DNA of 64,000 bases, from assembly GCA_963678675.1 (NCBI GenBank), contig OY783196.1:20996827-21060826 (forward strand). Direction: 5' to 3'. Shown piece by piece: positions 32,769 through 54,507 of this stretch. The notes beneath the pieces are model-generated. The model was not told where the DNA came from, did no database searches, and saw nothing but the letters and a program-made list of their open reading frames with translations. The number at the start of each line of letters is the position of its first letter. Within the stretch, counting starts at the first letter, position 1. Source of the stretch: Xiphydria camelus. Its lineage: Eukaryota > Arthropoda > Insecta > Hymenoptera > Xiphydriidae. The position numbers and the translations under genes are program-made.

Positions 32769-33314
32769 TCGTGTTTATCAAAGACCACCATGAACTACAC
32801 GTTATAAACGAACACAGCCGACACGTGACACCGACAACATCAGTTCAAAAAAATAACACGAGTAATAAATACTTGTCGGTAGACGGCAAAAATGACAGCA
32901 ATGTCAAAATAATAAAGCACCTGCTAAAACGGCGTATACATATCTATTCAATAGATCTCTGCAGACGTCACATTGCTGAGTGGACATTCCCACTTTTATT
33001 CCGGTGATGCTTGGACATCTCTTGTTTTATGCCTGTATACCAATATTTGATTTGCATTTTCTGTGGATATCTCTCGTTTTATTCCTGTAACAGTCCTACC
33101 GCCAAAAAGTACATAAAATACTATAGATGGCGATGAAAACCCAATTTTCGACGAAAAGTGGACATCCCTTGTTTTATTCCTGTGTAGCCTTCATATATCT
33201 TTGACTATATCTTTTCTACGTACGTACCTACATATTTTGAGGAAACTTATACATCAATAATATGTGTATACATAGACAGGAGACGTATATCCCTAAATTC
33301 GAAACTGTACTTTA

Positions 33315-33558
33315 TACCGTACATCCAGTTCAATACCGCCACAAGTGTAAATTATATAATTTTGAGTAAGAAGGAAATAAAACAATGCTGTTATATAATT
33401 CGTCGCATAATTAATTAACTCTTAGAGGTATCTATTTGAAATTTTGATAGAATATGCTTACACGTTGCCGATACATAACGGTATATATAAAAAATATAAG
33501 TTTTGAGTTAAAATTAAAATTTTGCAGTTATGGCGGTATTGAACTTGATGTACGATAT
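33315..33558. mobile_element. MITE, ~244 bp
   Basis: TACCGTACATCCAGTTCAAT followed by ACCGCCA (33315-33341) is mirrored by TGGCGGT then ATTGAACTTGATGTACGATA (33531-33557) with two mismatches. The AT-rich interior has no open frame of note. Confidence 0.65.
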
Positions 33559-33906
33559 GTATACTGAATGTGAGTCTATCTAATAAATTTCCAAAATGAC
33601 ATATGTATAGACGAAAGATCTACGTCAATGATATGTATCTTTTTAGAATATTTGTATACGTGTATACATAACTACCTATACGCTCAGTATACGTAAACAA
33701 TGCATATATATTTCATATATCATATCCGTATACGTATTATGACTGTATCGACATAAAGTATACGTATATTATACGTGAGTATGTTATGTGGATCATGATA
33801 TTAGGAAGTGACAACTCTTGCGCGAAAACATGAATGGAAATGGAGATATGCCTACTTACATTTGAATGTGGAGATATTCGTTGCGGGACGTGGCATGGCA
33901 TCGCCG

Positions 33907-35287
33907 TATATATATGAAAGTCTGACCAGAGGAACGATCAGTGTTCACCTAGTTATCTTCGTCGACCAATATACGTCCCCGACTATCGATCTTGCCACAG
34001 GACTGCATTTCCTTTTTACAAATTCGGTCGACAAAATCAGATTTTTCGCTTTCGCCAAACGTAAGTATAAAAATAAAAATCATCAATTTTCGAAGCGGTC
34101 TATTGACGATGCGAGAAAAAAAGTTCAACATCCCCACCCCCTTAAAAGTCCTCTATCAACGTGCATGCATTTATTATTGTACGAACAAGGTAGAGAAATA
34201 CAGAAACAATGGACAATTAATTGTCAATTTTAGGGGTTTTGAAAATCGCCCATAGGAATATTTTAGGTGAGAGTTAGTCAGGGTACATACACCAATTCAT
34301 CAGATGAAAATCGTCCAATCAGTTTCACTTTTTTAACTTATAATAAAGTTTTTAACGATTAGGTTTAAAAAACCGCGCGGCAGCGGTCTACAAATAGCCA
34401 ATTACGATAGAGCATGACCCTCAATCTCAAGAATAAAAATAAAAAGATACGGTCACTCCGTGATTTACGGTTAGATTAATATATAATTTTGTAGAATTAC
34501 TGTACTCTTATAAAATTTGACTATTAGACATTTTTTGGGATACATTAATTTTTTGAGTGGCCGAAGTGGTGTGGAATGCCTCTTATATAAAAGATCATGA
34601 TGGATCGCCGCTCTTTCGTACTCGAAGTAGAAAGTGCGTCGAAGAAAGAAAATAAAAAGAACTGCGGCAAACGATATGCGAAGTAGGTATAAATATCGCT
34701 TTGCTGTAATCGAACCGTGCAGATATGTTTGGTGCATGTGTGATTTTATGATATTTCCTAATTTTTTTCAAACATTCTTCATTCGTATCGAGACTAAAAA
34801 GGCCAAGGGCTAAATGAGATTAATTTTTCCAGCCTAGAGAAATGGATATTACACAGTATAGAAGCACTGAAAAAGCTCAGATTCTTAATAAGGAGGATTA
34901 TGCGTACTTCCGTAGTTCAAAAACGGTGGCATTTATTAATCAAAATGTCACTTTGGTAAGAAAAATTATAAATGCTGCCCATATTTGTACCGCTAGAAAA
35001 AAGCGATGAGTTAAAGTTTTATAATGACTTGTAAACCCTCTCGATGCCAAATATCTCAGTTCTCTTTCTCTCCCCCCCCCCCCGCCTTCCTCTCTCGCCC
35101 CTCTATTTAACTGTAAAATTTACATCGAAATGTGTAAATTTGACGTATTAGAACTGCCTAGCATGGTTTATTTTTAGGCATGTAAAATTCGTGGTTATAA
35201 ATGCGTCGAAAGCGTTTACGAATGCGTATTGTTTTTCCATGTATTTATACGCTCAATTAGGGTTGAGGCCAGTCTTACGTCGGTATG
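33907..35287 (+). other. Possible small gene (tentative exon chain)
   Basis: A TATATATA at 33907-33914 is followed 31 bp later by an Inr-like TCAGTG (33938), a typical insect core-promoter spacing. A donor AAAC/GTAAGT lies at 34060/34061. An acceptor TTTTTCCAG at 34833 opens an exon with ATG at 34843 (MDITQYRSTEKAQILNKED...), ending at a donor TTG/GTAAGA at 34955. A phase-0 acceptor TTTTTAG at 35177 opens ACKIRGYKCVESVYEC..., which reaches a stop at 35285-35287. The chain would encode about 74 residues. No family is recognised. All elements could be chance matches in AT-rich DNA, so this is a lead, not a call. Confidence 0.22.
35068..35088. repeat. Poly-C tract within a T/C-rich run
   Basis: A run of about 12 C is flanked by CTCTCTTTCTCT and CTTCCTCTCTCG. 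Simple low-complexity sequence. Confidence 0.8.
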
Positions 35288-35310
35288 ACGTTCATCGAAT
35301 TACATTTTCC

Positions 35311-35337
35311 ACACACACACGCACACACACACACACA
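35311..35337. repeat. (CA)n microsatellite
   Basis: About thirteen CA units interrupted once by CG. Simple sequence repeat. Confidence 0.85.
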
Positions 35338-36029
35338 TTCGATTTATATTTAGATCTCACCATGATTATTGCTGTACCTAACGCAGGTACTCTAACTTGA
35401 GGGCAAATAATATACATCGTGACAAGAAAAAAGCAGGGCTGTCTGACGTTATGTATACACAGTGATTATTTGTTTTTCTGAACTTCACGATTGATAAGTA
35501 CAGGTCTAGGTACTAAATTGTCGGGTATACTGGAAGGAAGATTTAGTCAATAAAATTTCGGCGGTTACGAATGTACGCATCGAATATAATTTTTTACTCC
35601 ACTACAAAAATTCAAACACTGTTTTAGTCATATATAGTTTTACTCGAGTAGGAAAATATTTCGTCTTCATTTGACTATAGAAAAACGTCGTACAAATATT
35701 TCACATGCGCAGGAAATGTGCAACGAATTTTTATTGAGCTTGTGGATATCTCGCAGATAATAGTCTGTATAAATTACTCTGTAAAGGAATATCGCACTTA
35801 CAAATAACCTCACATGTTTCTGAAAAATGTTGTGGCCAATACATATCACATATGCATTAAGTAAAATATATGCATATAGTCGTAAATGCTATATTTAGAC
35901 CCTCTGCAATTTTGCTCCTTCCGTATTCAATTTTAAAAAATCTATAAAAATAACGCAGCCGTATCTTTCGCGAAAACATCACGCGGTTTTATTATTTCAC
36001 CATCAGTATAGTGTCATCAACCGCGCAAA

Positions 36030-36400
36030 GGACGGTCAGTGGTGTCTTCCTATATGTAGACCCGATGACACAGCGATCGTGAAAATGAGGAACTCCTTTC
36101 TGAAGGAGAATATCGAGACCTCCTTGGCGAACGACGGGAGCTCTCCTTGAACGATCGCGGGATTCGCGGCGCGTTGGAAATTTATGGTGGATGTCAAAAC
36201 AATTAATACGAACGTAAAAGATAATCTCTCAATCTCACGGTCGCTCGCGCGACTCTCTCGCGGCTGTGCTCTCTCCTCGCCGCCAAAAACGCGCGATTTC
36301 CTGTCGATAGCCCGAGGCGAGGCCTGGCGAAAACAATTTCCATTTCGTTTGCGATTTTTTATAACGCAATCGCTCATACTGTCGCTTTCAACGTGAGGCT
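36030..36400. promoter_or_regulatory. CpG-rich block upstream of carbonic anhydrase
   Basis: A GC- and CpG-rich segment within otherwise AT-rich DNA produces open frames on both strands with no family similarity. It lies 1.2-1.6 kb upstream of the carbonic anhydrase ATG on the same strand and could be its promoter or a 5' non-coding exon. No TATA/Inr pair was convincing. Confidence 0.3.
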
Positions 36401-36729
36401 CTTGACCCATCGACCGTCCATCGCCGTTACTTCAACTCGGCGATGGATCAATATCGCTATTGGCGTCGTTAATCGATTTTTCGTGCAACACGTGCAGTAC
36501 AAAGTACGTGTATGATACCTATGGACATTCAAACTTTCCAATTGCAACGCATAGAACGCATGCGCGCGGTTACGATAAGTGCATATAGTACAATAATAGA
36601 TTTTCGATGCTCGTGTTTATAGGCGGCTATACAATGACATTGTAACCATAAGATTTAAGAATAGCAGTGGCGACTGACCAAGCCAATGCAATGTGAGTTC
36701 ACGTGCTTGAATAAAATGAGAATCGGGTC

Positions 36730-36946
36730 AATTACGCTTACTCCCGGCGTCACGGATTCTGTTGCTGTTGACTTTTTAAACGTTCCTACCAATGATCAAT
36801 CAATTCTCATGCTTTCATTATCCAGGACAAATGCCACCATAACTAATGGAAACATGAGAATTAATTGTTCATTGACGAGCATGTTTAAAAATGACATTTT
36901 AAAAAGTCACCCGCGACAGAATCCGTGGTCCCAGGAGTATACATAT
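36730..36946. mobile_element. Fold-back MITE, ~215 bp
   Basis: Left arm 36736-36780 (TACTCCCGGCGTCACGGATT then CTGTTG, ending GACTTTTTAAA) is mirrored by 36897-36940 (TTTAAAAAGTCAC, then CGACAGAATCCGTGG, then AGGAGTAT). Pairing resumes in the interior (CAATTCTCATGCTTTCATTA and AATGGAAACATGAGAATTAA), so nearly the whole element folds. The open frame 36686-37012 across it is an artefact of the repeat. Confidence 0.7.
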
Positions 36947-37630
36947 ACGAAGAAATATATAGTAATAGTAAATTTGCATACTCTGTTACGTCTATCCACG
37001 TGCCGTTCTTAATTCTTGTACGGTTACGACTTCATTATGTAAATCTATATTCGCATGGAAAATTATCAGGGCGGCATCCACTACAAAGATATCCTCGTTA
37101 ATGCCCATATCGGACCTATACAGGCCCTTTTCTGAAAAGTATGACATCCCTTTAATGGTCCATTACAAGTATCCTAACTGGGGCCAAGATATCAGGGAAA
37201 ATAATCGTTGCCCTAGCTAACGCCCGAAAACATTTTCCACATGAGTAGCGAGTCTTTCATTAGTGGTTCTTTCTCAAATGTGAAAGTGCGACCGAAAGTC
37301 AAAGTCTCCAAAAGTCGCGTTATCTCGAGTTGACATTTCTACCGAAGTCTTGTCAATAGAATGAATGCATTATTTATACACCTTAATATCGAAAGTTCCT
37401 TATCATCTTATCGTTTTAAGATCCTACCGAATATGTATTTGCATTAAACGTAAAGAATGACGACACTTATAATATTTCAATTGCGAGGCCATGATGATCT
37501 CTTTGAAATATTAAATTTGGTATTGAGCGAGTATTGTGTCATTCACACATGGACAAATTTATCAGTATCAAATCGTGTTTATTCTGTATCTGCCAATCGT
37601 GACTTTTTTCAGGTAAGCCAAAATTACAGG

Positions 37631-40044
37631 ATGTTCAGTTTGCTCAATTTCTGCGTGATGGTCGTTCTTCTCAATGCGCTGTCTACTTCACTTGTTCAAA
37701 CATCAGCTACCAAAGAAGGATTAGCTCCCTTAGGTGAGTTTCAAAATCGTTATCATAACACGATATACATAAACGTCTTAACAGCTGCATTGAGTCGTAA
37801 ATAATTAATAAACGATATTGATTTGCACACTTATTGCGAAAGATAAAAAAATGCTGGCCGGTGGTCGTTCCAATAAATATCCCAAGGACATAGAATGGTC
37901 GTTTATGGTTTTAATATACAAATATAAACTTGTAATTTTTTACACTACAATCGAGTACTTCAACATTTCACTGTTGGCCAACAAATGCCGGCTGAATAAA
38001 CGTTTCGATTCGCAGGATCACATCCAAGAAGGCTTTCAATGAAGCTATATTTTCAGATTCCGATCCAATCTTGGATGGTAACCCCGTGGATGCGTCCGCA
38101 AAAGAATCAACAGAAAAGAACATCAAGAATGCGGACGATCCCGCATATTCTGGAACACTGTCGCCACTGTTGCAAAGATTCAGCTTCTTCCAGGGATCTA
38201 AAAAACGCATTAATCCTGATAAAAAAACCATCAATAAGAAGAGCAACGAGGCGGATTCTTCGGTTGTAAATTCGATTAGCAAACGGGAGGAGGGATTTAG
38301 TTATTTGCGTTCGGAAGACTGGACATTGGACAACCCCGAGTGCGGCGGCAGGAGACAATCTCCGATCGATCTGGACACCCGTCGAATGGTGCTTCTGAAA
38401 AATGTAGAACCATTGAAGTGGACCAACTACTCCAATCAACCGACCAACATTACTCTCCAGAACAACGGTCACACAGGTAAGCGTATATCGGTTAATTACA
38501 TTGTTAAAAATGGTTTGAATCTTGAAAATCGAAAGAGCTTGAATTTTCAGTAGTACTTGAATATTTGTACTTGGTATTCATTTTCTTGACTACAATTTAA
38601 AGCAAAAGGACATCATAGACATGACAATTTATTATTTCGTAGAAAATTTTAGATACAAATGTAGTTGATAATTGCTTCAGTTACTTTTACTTGAATTTTC
38701 AAATTAAATTTTTAACAGCACTAAAAAGTAGCTAATGAAGGTGAGTTAAATATTCGTGTATCCAGTAATGAAATCGATCGTTATGTTCTTTACTTTTTGT
38801 CGTAGTGGAGCTAAGTGCTCAGTGGAAGGACAATGAGGTCCCATTCATCTCGGGTGGACCACTCAAGGGAGACTACGTATTTGCGCAATTGCACTTTCAC
38901 TGGGGCGCGCAGGACGACACTGGAAGTGAACACACTGTGAACAATCGCAGGTGAGCGATATGCCAGTTTCATTGAAATCTTTTAACTGATCAAATATCAG
39001 ATGAACATTTTTGCAACGAGAGATGAAACTATAATCGATCCCTTGAACTGTGTAGTTTCCCGTTGGAGATGCACATAGTGCACTTCAAGAGAGATTATGG
39101 CACATTTTCAGATGCATTGCGACACAAAGACGGTTTGGCGGCCATTGCACTCTTTTTTAGGGTAAGTTGCCGATGGACAATAAATAAATTTCTGAGTCAA
39201 AACTCGCTCCAAATTTCGTAGATGAATAATTTCGAATTGAAAGGCAAAAAATTGCATGTCGAATGCACTTGTGAAAAGTTCTCTGTAAAAGAGTTGCCCG
39301 CTCGCATAGGGGCGGCTATTTATACCTACATACGTATACACCAATTTCAACAGTAATTAAGTAAATTAAGAGTAAAAATGCGCGGAGTGGTATTCCGAAG
39401 ATGCAATTGCCCCTGCGAATAGGCTACTTCTTACTTACAATTAGATTAACTCAATGCTCCGTGCGGTATTCGCATAATTTTTTATCCCTCAGTTCTAAAT
39501 TATTTATTCTACGGATTTTAGAAAATTCCTTTTATTGAAAAATCAGCTCACGTGATATTTTGAACCAATATAGTTCAACGAGAAGCCTAATTTTGAACTG
39601 AACTTACTCCAAAATGGTTTGAAGAATATCAAGTCCCCGAAAAGTCTTACCACTTTGCGACCATTCCTACTTACGGATTTTCATCGCCTGGGTTTTAAGA
39701 CTGATTATGCACTCTATACGGGTTCCCTGACGACACCACCTTGTACGGAAGCCATTACTTGGATCTTATCCGCGAGACCTTTAATTGCATCGCACGAACA
39801 GGTAATAAATGCCTTTTCCAGTGCAATACGTTTTTAAACATTTCCAATCAAAATTTTACGAATGATGCACGTCGGTCCAATAGTATTTTTTCGAAAGGAA
39901 ACTTATTACAAATACATATTTCAATTATTTATCATTAATTTGCAGGTCGAATTGTTCAGGAACTTACAATTGGCGAATAACGAGAATTACAACTATCGAC
40001 CTACGCAACCGCGTAATGGTCGCACGATATACTATGTGGAGTAG
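37631..40044 (+). CDS. Secreted alpha-carbonic anhydrase with N-terminal extension
   Basis: Catalyses CO2 + H2O to bicarbonate + H+. Six exons keep phase: 37631-37733, 38057-38476, 38806-38950, 39056-39161, 39574-39801, 39946-40044, giving 366 residues. Signal peptide at about 1-26 ([13 protein letters not shown]). Residues 27-114 form a polar, Lys/Ser/Asp-rich extension not found in typical family members (about 260-residue enzymes), ending near a dibasic KR at 110-111. The enzyme domain spans 115-366. Zinc ligands H204 and H206 (QLHFHWG) and H229 (EMHIVH), proton-shuttle H173 (NNGHT), gatekeeper E216 and T311 ([10 protein letters not shown]) are all present, so it should be active. C130 and C315 sit where secreted members form a disulfide. 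There is no clear GPI tail. It is convergent with the GDH-like gene. Confidence 0.93.
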
Positions 40045-40085
40045 TGACGACTGACAAAATTACAAGTGACTTGTAGTAAATTGCA

Positions 40086-40091
40086 AATAAA
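40086..40091 (+). terminator. Polyadenylation signal of carbonic anhydrase
   Basis: AATAAA lies 42 nt after the TAG stop at 40042-40044, giving a short 3' UTR. Confidence 0.55.
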
Positions 40092-40416
40092 TATGACAAT
40101 AATAGGAAAGTCATTCCTATTAGCATCTGACTGATTAGGGCCAGTTGTTCGAGAAAACACGCATTTTCCAAAAGAGAATAGTTGTTGCGTAGATGTTTCG
40201 AGCAATAATACCAGCACCATCGACGCTATATTTGAAATAGTATCGAGTTTATCTACCCAATCACGCAAACAAAGTAACTGAAATCGATTAGATCTGAATT
40301 GGAAATCGAATTCAACGAAAATTAGTTGAAATCCTCTCAAGTTCACAATTAAATTAAATTTATTTTAGGACATGTCGTGCACGACTCGCATTGTATATAA
40401 TATACATGTAAAATTA

Positions 40417-40422
40417 TTTATT
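40417..40422 (-). terminator. Candidate polyadenylation signal of the GDH-like gene
   Basis: AATAAA on the minus strand lies about 350 nt downstream of the GDH-like stop at 40772 and within the intergenic space shared with carbonic anhydrase. Confidence 0.4.
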
Positions 40423-40771
40423 ACCATAAAATGCGTTATACCGTATATGCGATAAATAAAGTTAAACTAACTTTGAAAACAACTAGGAGATTCTGACGTA
40501 TCAGTGTGAGATTACTATGCACACGTCGCACTTCGCGATCTATTTTCTTCGTCGACTTGGCCTCAGATAAAAATAATTTGGATTCTTCTCCCAATTGTCT
40601 CGGACATCCGCTTCGCTCACACATTGGCACATTTCGTCTAGCTTGATTCGACGTCGTTCGAACGATGAAGACGTGCCAAATTAACTAACAGTCAAGGACG
40701 AGTCGTACGTGGAGTAAAGGCATTATGAAATCCGCGTAACGATGATATAAAATCATTTTTTATAAATATTC

Positions 40772-43174
40772 TCAAAACGCTAGGCCAGCTTCTTCGTAGG
40801 TACGAAATATCTTCTCAAGGGCGTAGCAATAAGCAGCTCGTCTAACGTCCAAATAAAGATTAAATCGTTCCGCCGTTTGCATGATGCACTGTGAGGATGG
40901 AGAAGTACTCGAAATAAGAGATTCCTTCAGATTCGAATCCGAATGATTATAATAGATATATCTATAAAGGGTATTACGTATGCCGCATTTTCCATAGATT
41001 GATCCAAGCCGCTATTGACAATGTCCCTCTCTGTTGCGCCAGTTATCCTCCTTTCGAAAGCTTCCGTCGGTCTTATTTTAACGCCTTGGATCTTTTCCTT
41101 TAACGACTGCTCCACGGAATCTGCAGAAGGTACTTATGTCTTATGTGTGTGATTCACATACGATTTTATATACATAGCGCCTAGCGCAGCACTGCAATTC
41201 CTCTATTAAAAAATTCTATGCTGCACATTGCTGTCTACATTTTTATCGCAAAGTACTCTACGATACCCTTTTCCTCGTGAAGCTCATCTCTACAAGATAC
41301 CTTATTCCATCCTCCTTAAAAATTGTTAAAAATAGAAGAATGTACCCAACAAGTGATAATTAGATTCTCTCTCGTATTTAAAATGAAGTCGTCCAAATGA
41401 TACATGGCTCAAGTTCTTCAACCATTCAAAGTATGAAACGGTAACGCCACCGGCACTCATGTACAAGTCCGGAATCACCAGAATATTCCTCTTCAAAAAT
41501 ACGGCATCCGCTGCCGGTGTGCATGGCCCGTTAGCACCTTCGGCAATGATCTGATCGAACGGAATATAATTTGATTCGAGAAACCATCGCAGTACACCGT
41601 TCTCGGACCAAGAGCCGAATGGGTTTTACTTTAGCTTGTATTTTCTCGGCATTCGCCTTCTTTATCAACTTCTCCGCGGCGGCGGGTACGAAGATATCGC
41701 AATTTTCGTACATCAAATTTTCGCCCTTATACTCTTCAGCTCCGCCGAATCCCTTTACCGTGTTCTTTTCTTTGATGTGCTTTATTAGTTCCTATGTGAG
41801 AGGGAGATAAATGGAAATAGTTTTGAGAGTGGTGATCGACGTTTATTATCCATTGAACTGATACCGCTGACGAATTTTTCAGTGCCCTTACTTCGGGATT
41901 GATTCCCTCATTTTTGTAAAGGCTGGCGTCTCGCTCGATCACCCCGATACACTTCGCACCCGCTTTCGTGAAGTAAAGCGAGGCAAAACGACCCACCTTA
42001 CCGAATCCCTGAGGAAAAATATGCTCGAAGTTGGATAAATCGTATTTTATTTTGAGATCGCGGATGCGCACCTGCACGATAAACGTCTTATCCTTGAATC
42101 CAGTCGTGAGACCAATTTTAGACATCCACTTCTCTTCGGCCAAGAAGTTCTCCACGGCGTGGTAAATTCCACGGCCGGTGGCTTCGGTTCTACCTTGAAC
42201 GCCACCTTGGTTGATTGGTTTTCCGGTCACCACCGCGTGGGAATTGACGTCGTTCATCCCTATTCCGGAAGAAAATGATACGAGATATGATACTAGCGCT
42301 TCTCCTAAGTTTAAGGATTTAAAATGTAATCAGATTCCGAAACGACTCTCACATTAATTTTGGATATCGTCTCACCCAGCGTTTTCGAATAGGTATCAGC
42401 CATCCAGGACATTTCACGTGGACCAGTGTTAACGTCCGGTGCTGGTACGTCAATCGCGGGCCCTATCATGTTCTTCTTCGCTAATTCCAGCGTGAATCTT
42501 CTCGTGATCTTCTGTAACTCGCGAACGGAATATTTCTTCGGGTCGATAACGACTCCTGCCTTGGCTCCGCCGAATGGAATATTACAGCAAGCACACTTGA
42601 AGGTCATCAAGGAAGCTAAGGCGCGTACCTCGTCGCGAGTTACGTCCGATCCGAATCTTACACCACCTTTGCAAGGTAGTCTAATAACGAAGCAGGGAAA
42701 TTATCATCATGATTGAAGTTTGAATACGAGCTATCGAAGACCGGTCTTTCGCGTCAAGTACGGCGCCCCGAGTCAAAACTAGACCAACAACCTGTGAGTA
42801 TTGTGATGCGCTCTATATCCGGTAATAATTTCATAATCTCCGTTGTCCCTGCGAATTGGAAATGTCACTTCTAACGTGTTCTGACAGACGGACATGACGG
42901 CTATAATGCCCTTGACGCGGCGTATTCTGCCCTCCTCCGACATGTGAGTATATCGCTGTAGATCCTTTAAGAAGACGTCTTCCATGACTAGGACAGCGCG
43001 ATGATAATGGTATTCGACCATTTCGAAGAAGTTTGGATCCTCGGCATCAGCTATGTACTGCAAGCGTTCGGGCATTTTATGCGTACCACGGTCTATCGAA
43101 CTTACGCTGAACTTTCTTCTGGCGTGTTTTCGAAGTGAATTTGCAATTTGCAGCAGTCGTGATCGCGTCGACAT
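40772..43174 (-). CDS. Glutamate dehydrogenase-like, diverged tandem duplicate
   Basis: Eight exons keep phase: 43174-42792, 42680-42376, 42259-42072, 42008-41892, 41791-41630, 41550-41346, 41120-40978, 40888-40772, giving 539 residues. An in-frame ATG at 43231 would add 19. The N-terminus ([20 protein letters not shown]) looks like a mitochondrial targeting peptide. Catalytic elements are kept: [33 protein letters not shown] nucleotide loop, VTVSYFEW. The antenna region is 4 residues shorter than in the neighbouring copy. MERSAR, whose first Arg corresponds to human R463 needed for ADP activation, reads MENAAY. I infer an active enzyme with altered allostery. Exon ends 5-8 closely match the neighbour, but the exon 2/3 layout differs. 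The gene ends about 780 bp below the stop of the conventional copy, same strand. Confidence 0.92.
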
Positions 43175-43428
43175 AGCTCGGAGTGAATCAACGATTTTAT
43201 TGACCGCGTAAAACGTATCAAACGTCAGCATTCTAGATAGGTGAGAAAATGACAACTCACATTCGTTTGTTTGGGGGAAAGGAAGATGGAACGTGTTAGT
43301 TTCAGCTCCACAGTGGCCAGTAACAGGTAGGCGATATTTAATGACTATTCGTTTATTAACGTAAATACAGATGAATAACAATATTACCGTATAATACATT
43401 GGTTCCTCTCGAGTCGGTACAAATAAAT

Positions 43429-43434
43429 TTTATT
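43429..43434 (-). terminator. Candidate polyadenylation signal of the conventional GDH gene
   Basis: AATAAA on the minus strand lies about 520 nt after the GDH stop at 43953, in the 780-bp spacer before the GDH-like gene. No nearer canonical hexamer was seen. Confidence 0.35.
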
Positions 43435-43952
43435 TATAAATAATTGTATACCTTTTCTCTCGAAGTAAATATACAATGCGAATACGGTGGAGCCCGTACA
43501 TACAAATTCATGTCAATTAAATGTACAAACAAGCGACTTATGAATGATGTCTCGATGACGGGTCTTAAAGATAATGAGTTACTTTTCTTAGAGGTAAAGT
43601 GTAAAATACAAAATGCCTGCTCGTCTGTTTAGACGCGATTGCTTCGTAGAGAAAAAGTAAAACGTATTATTTCTGATTTGGCGAGGATTTAATATAACGT
43701 GATCGGTTGAAATTAAAACGCGTCGCTAGTCACCAGAGACGCACCGAGAGGGACATAAACGCGACGATCGTCCCTGCTCACCCGCGGAAATTCTTCTCGT
43801 ATTTAATCACTGCAATGTGCCGACAAAAGTGCACCGCAGATCGATAGATTTCTCAAAATACTGACATACAACTCTGTCAACCACCAATGCTACATGTGTT
43901 TGTTCGTTGCTTAGCCTTGTCAAATTCATCGTAAATTGCCTATAGCTAGTAT

Positions 43953-54507
<10,555 letters not shown>

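Larger units (their letters stand above)
29824..33196. mobile_element. ~3.4-kb DNA transposon carrying a decayed DUF7869-like gene
   Basis: The ends are inverted relative to each other: ATATGAAGGGTACAGGAATA then AAACAGG at the left, and TTGTTTTATTCCTGTGTAG then CCTTCATAT at the right. Inside the right end, the terminal motif recurs twice more (33011-33038 and 33067-33093, TGGA(C/T)ATCTCT(T/C)GTTTTAT), so there are three subterminal copies. The coding remnant lies on the minus strand within. The superfamily is uncertain. Confidence 0.6.

Noticed and set aside
36686..37012. 108-residue open frame
   Set aside because: Covers a fold-back MITE with mirrored arms; no protein similarity.
40772..43174. 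Possibility that the GDH-like copy is a pseudogene
   Set aside because: All splice sites are consensus, phases agree over eight exons, no stop or frameshift is present, and catalytic motifs are intact.
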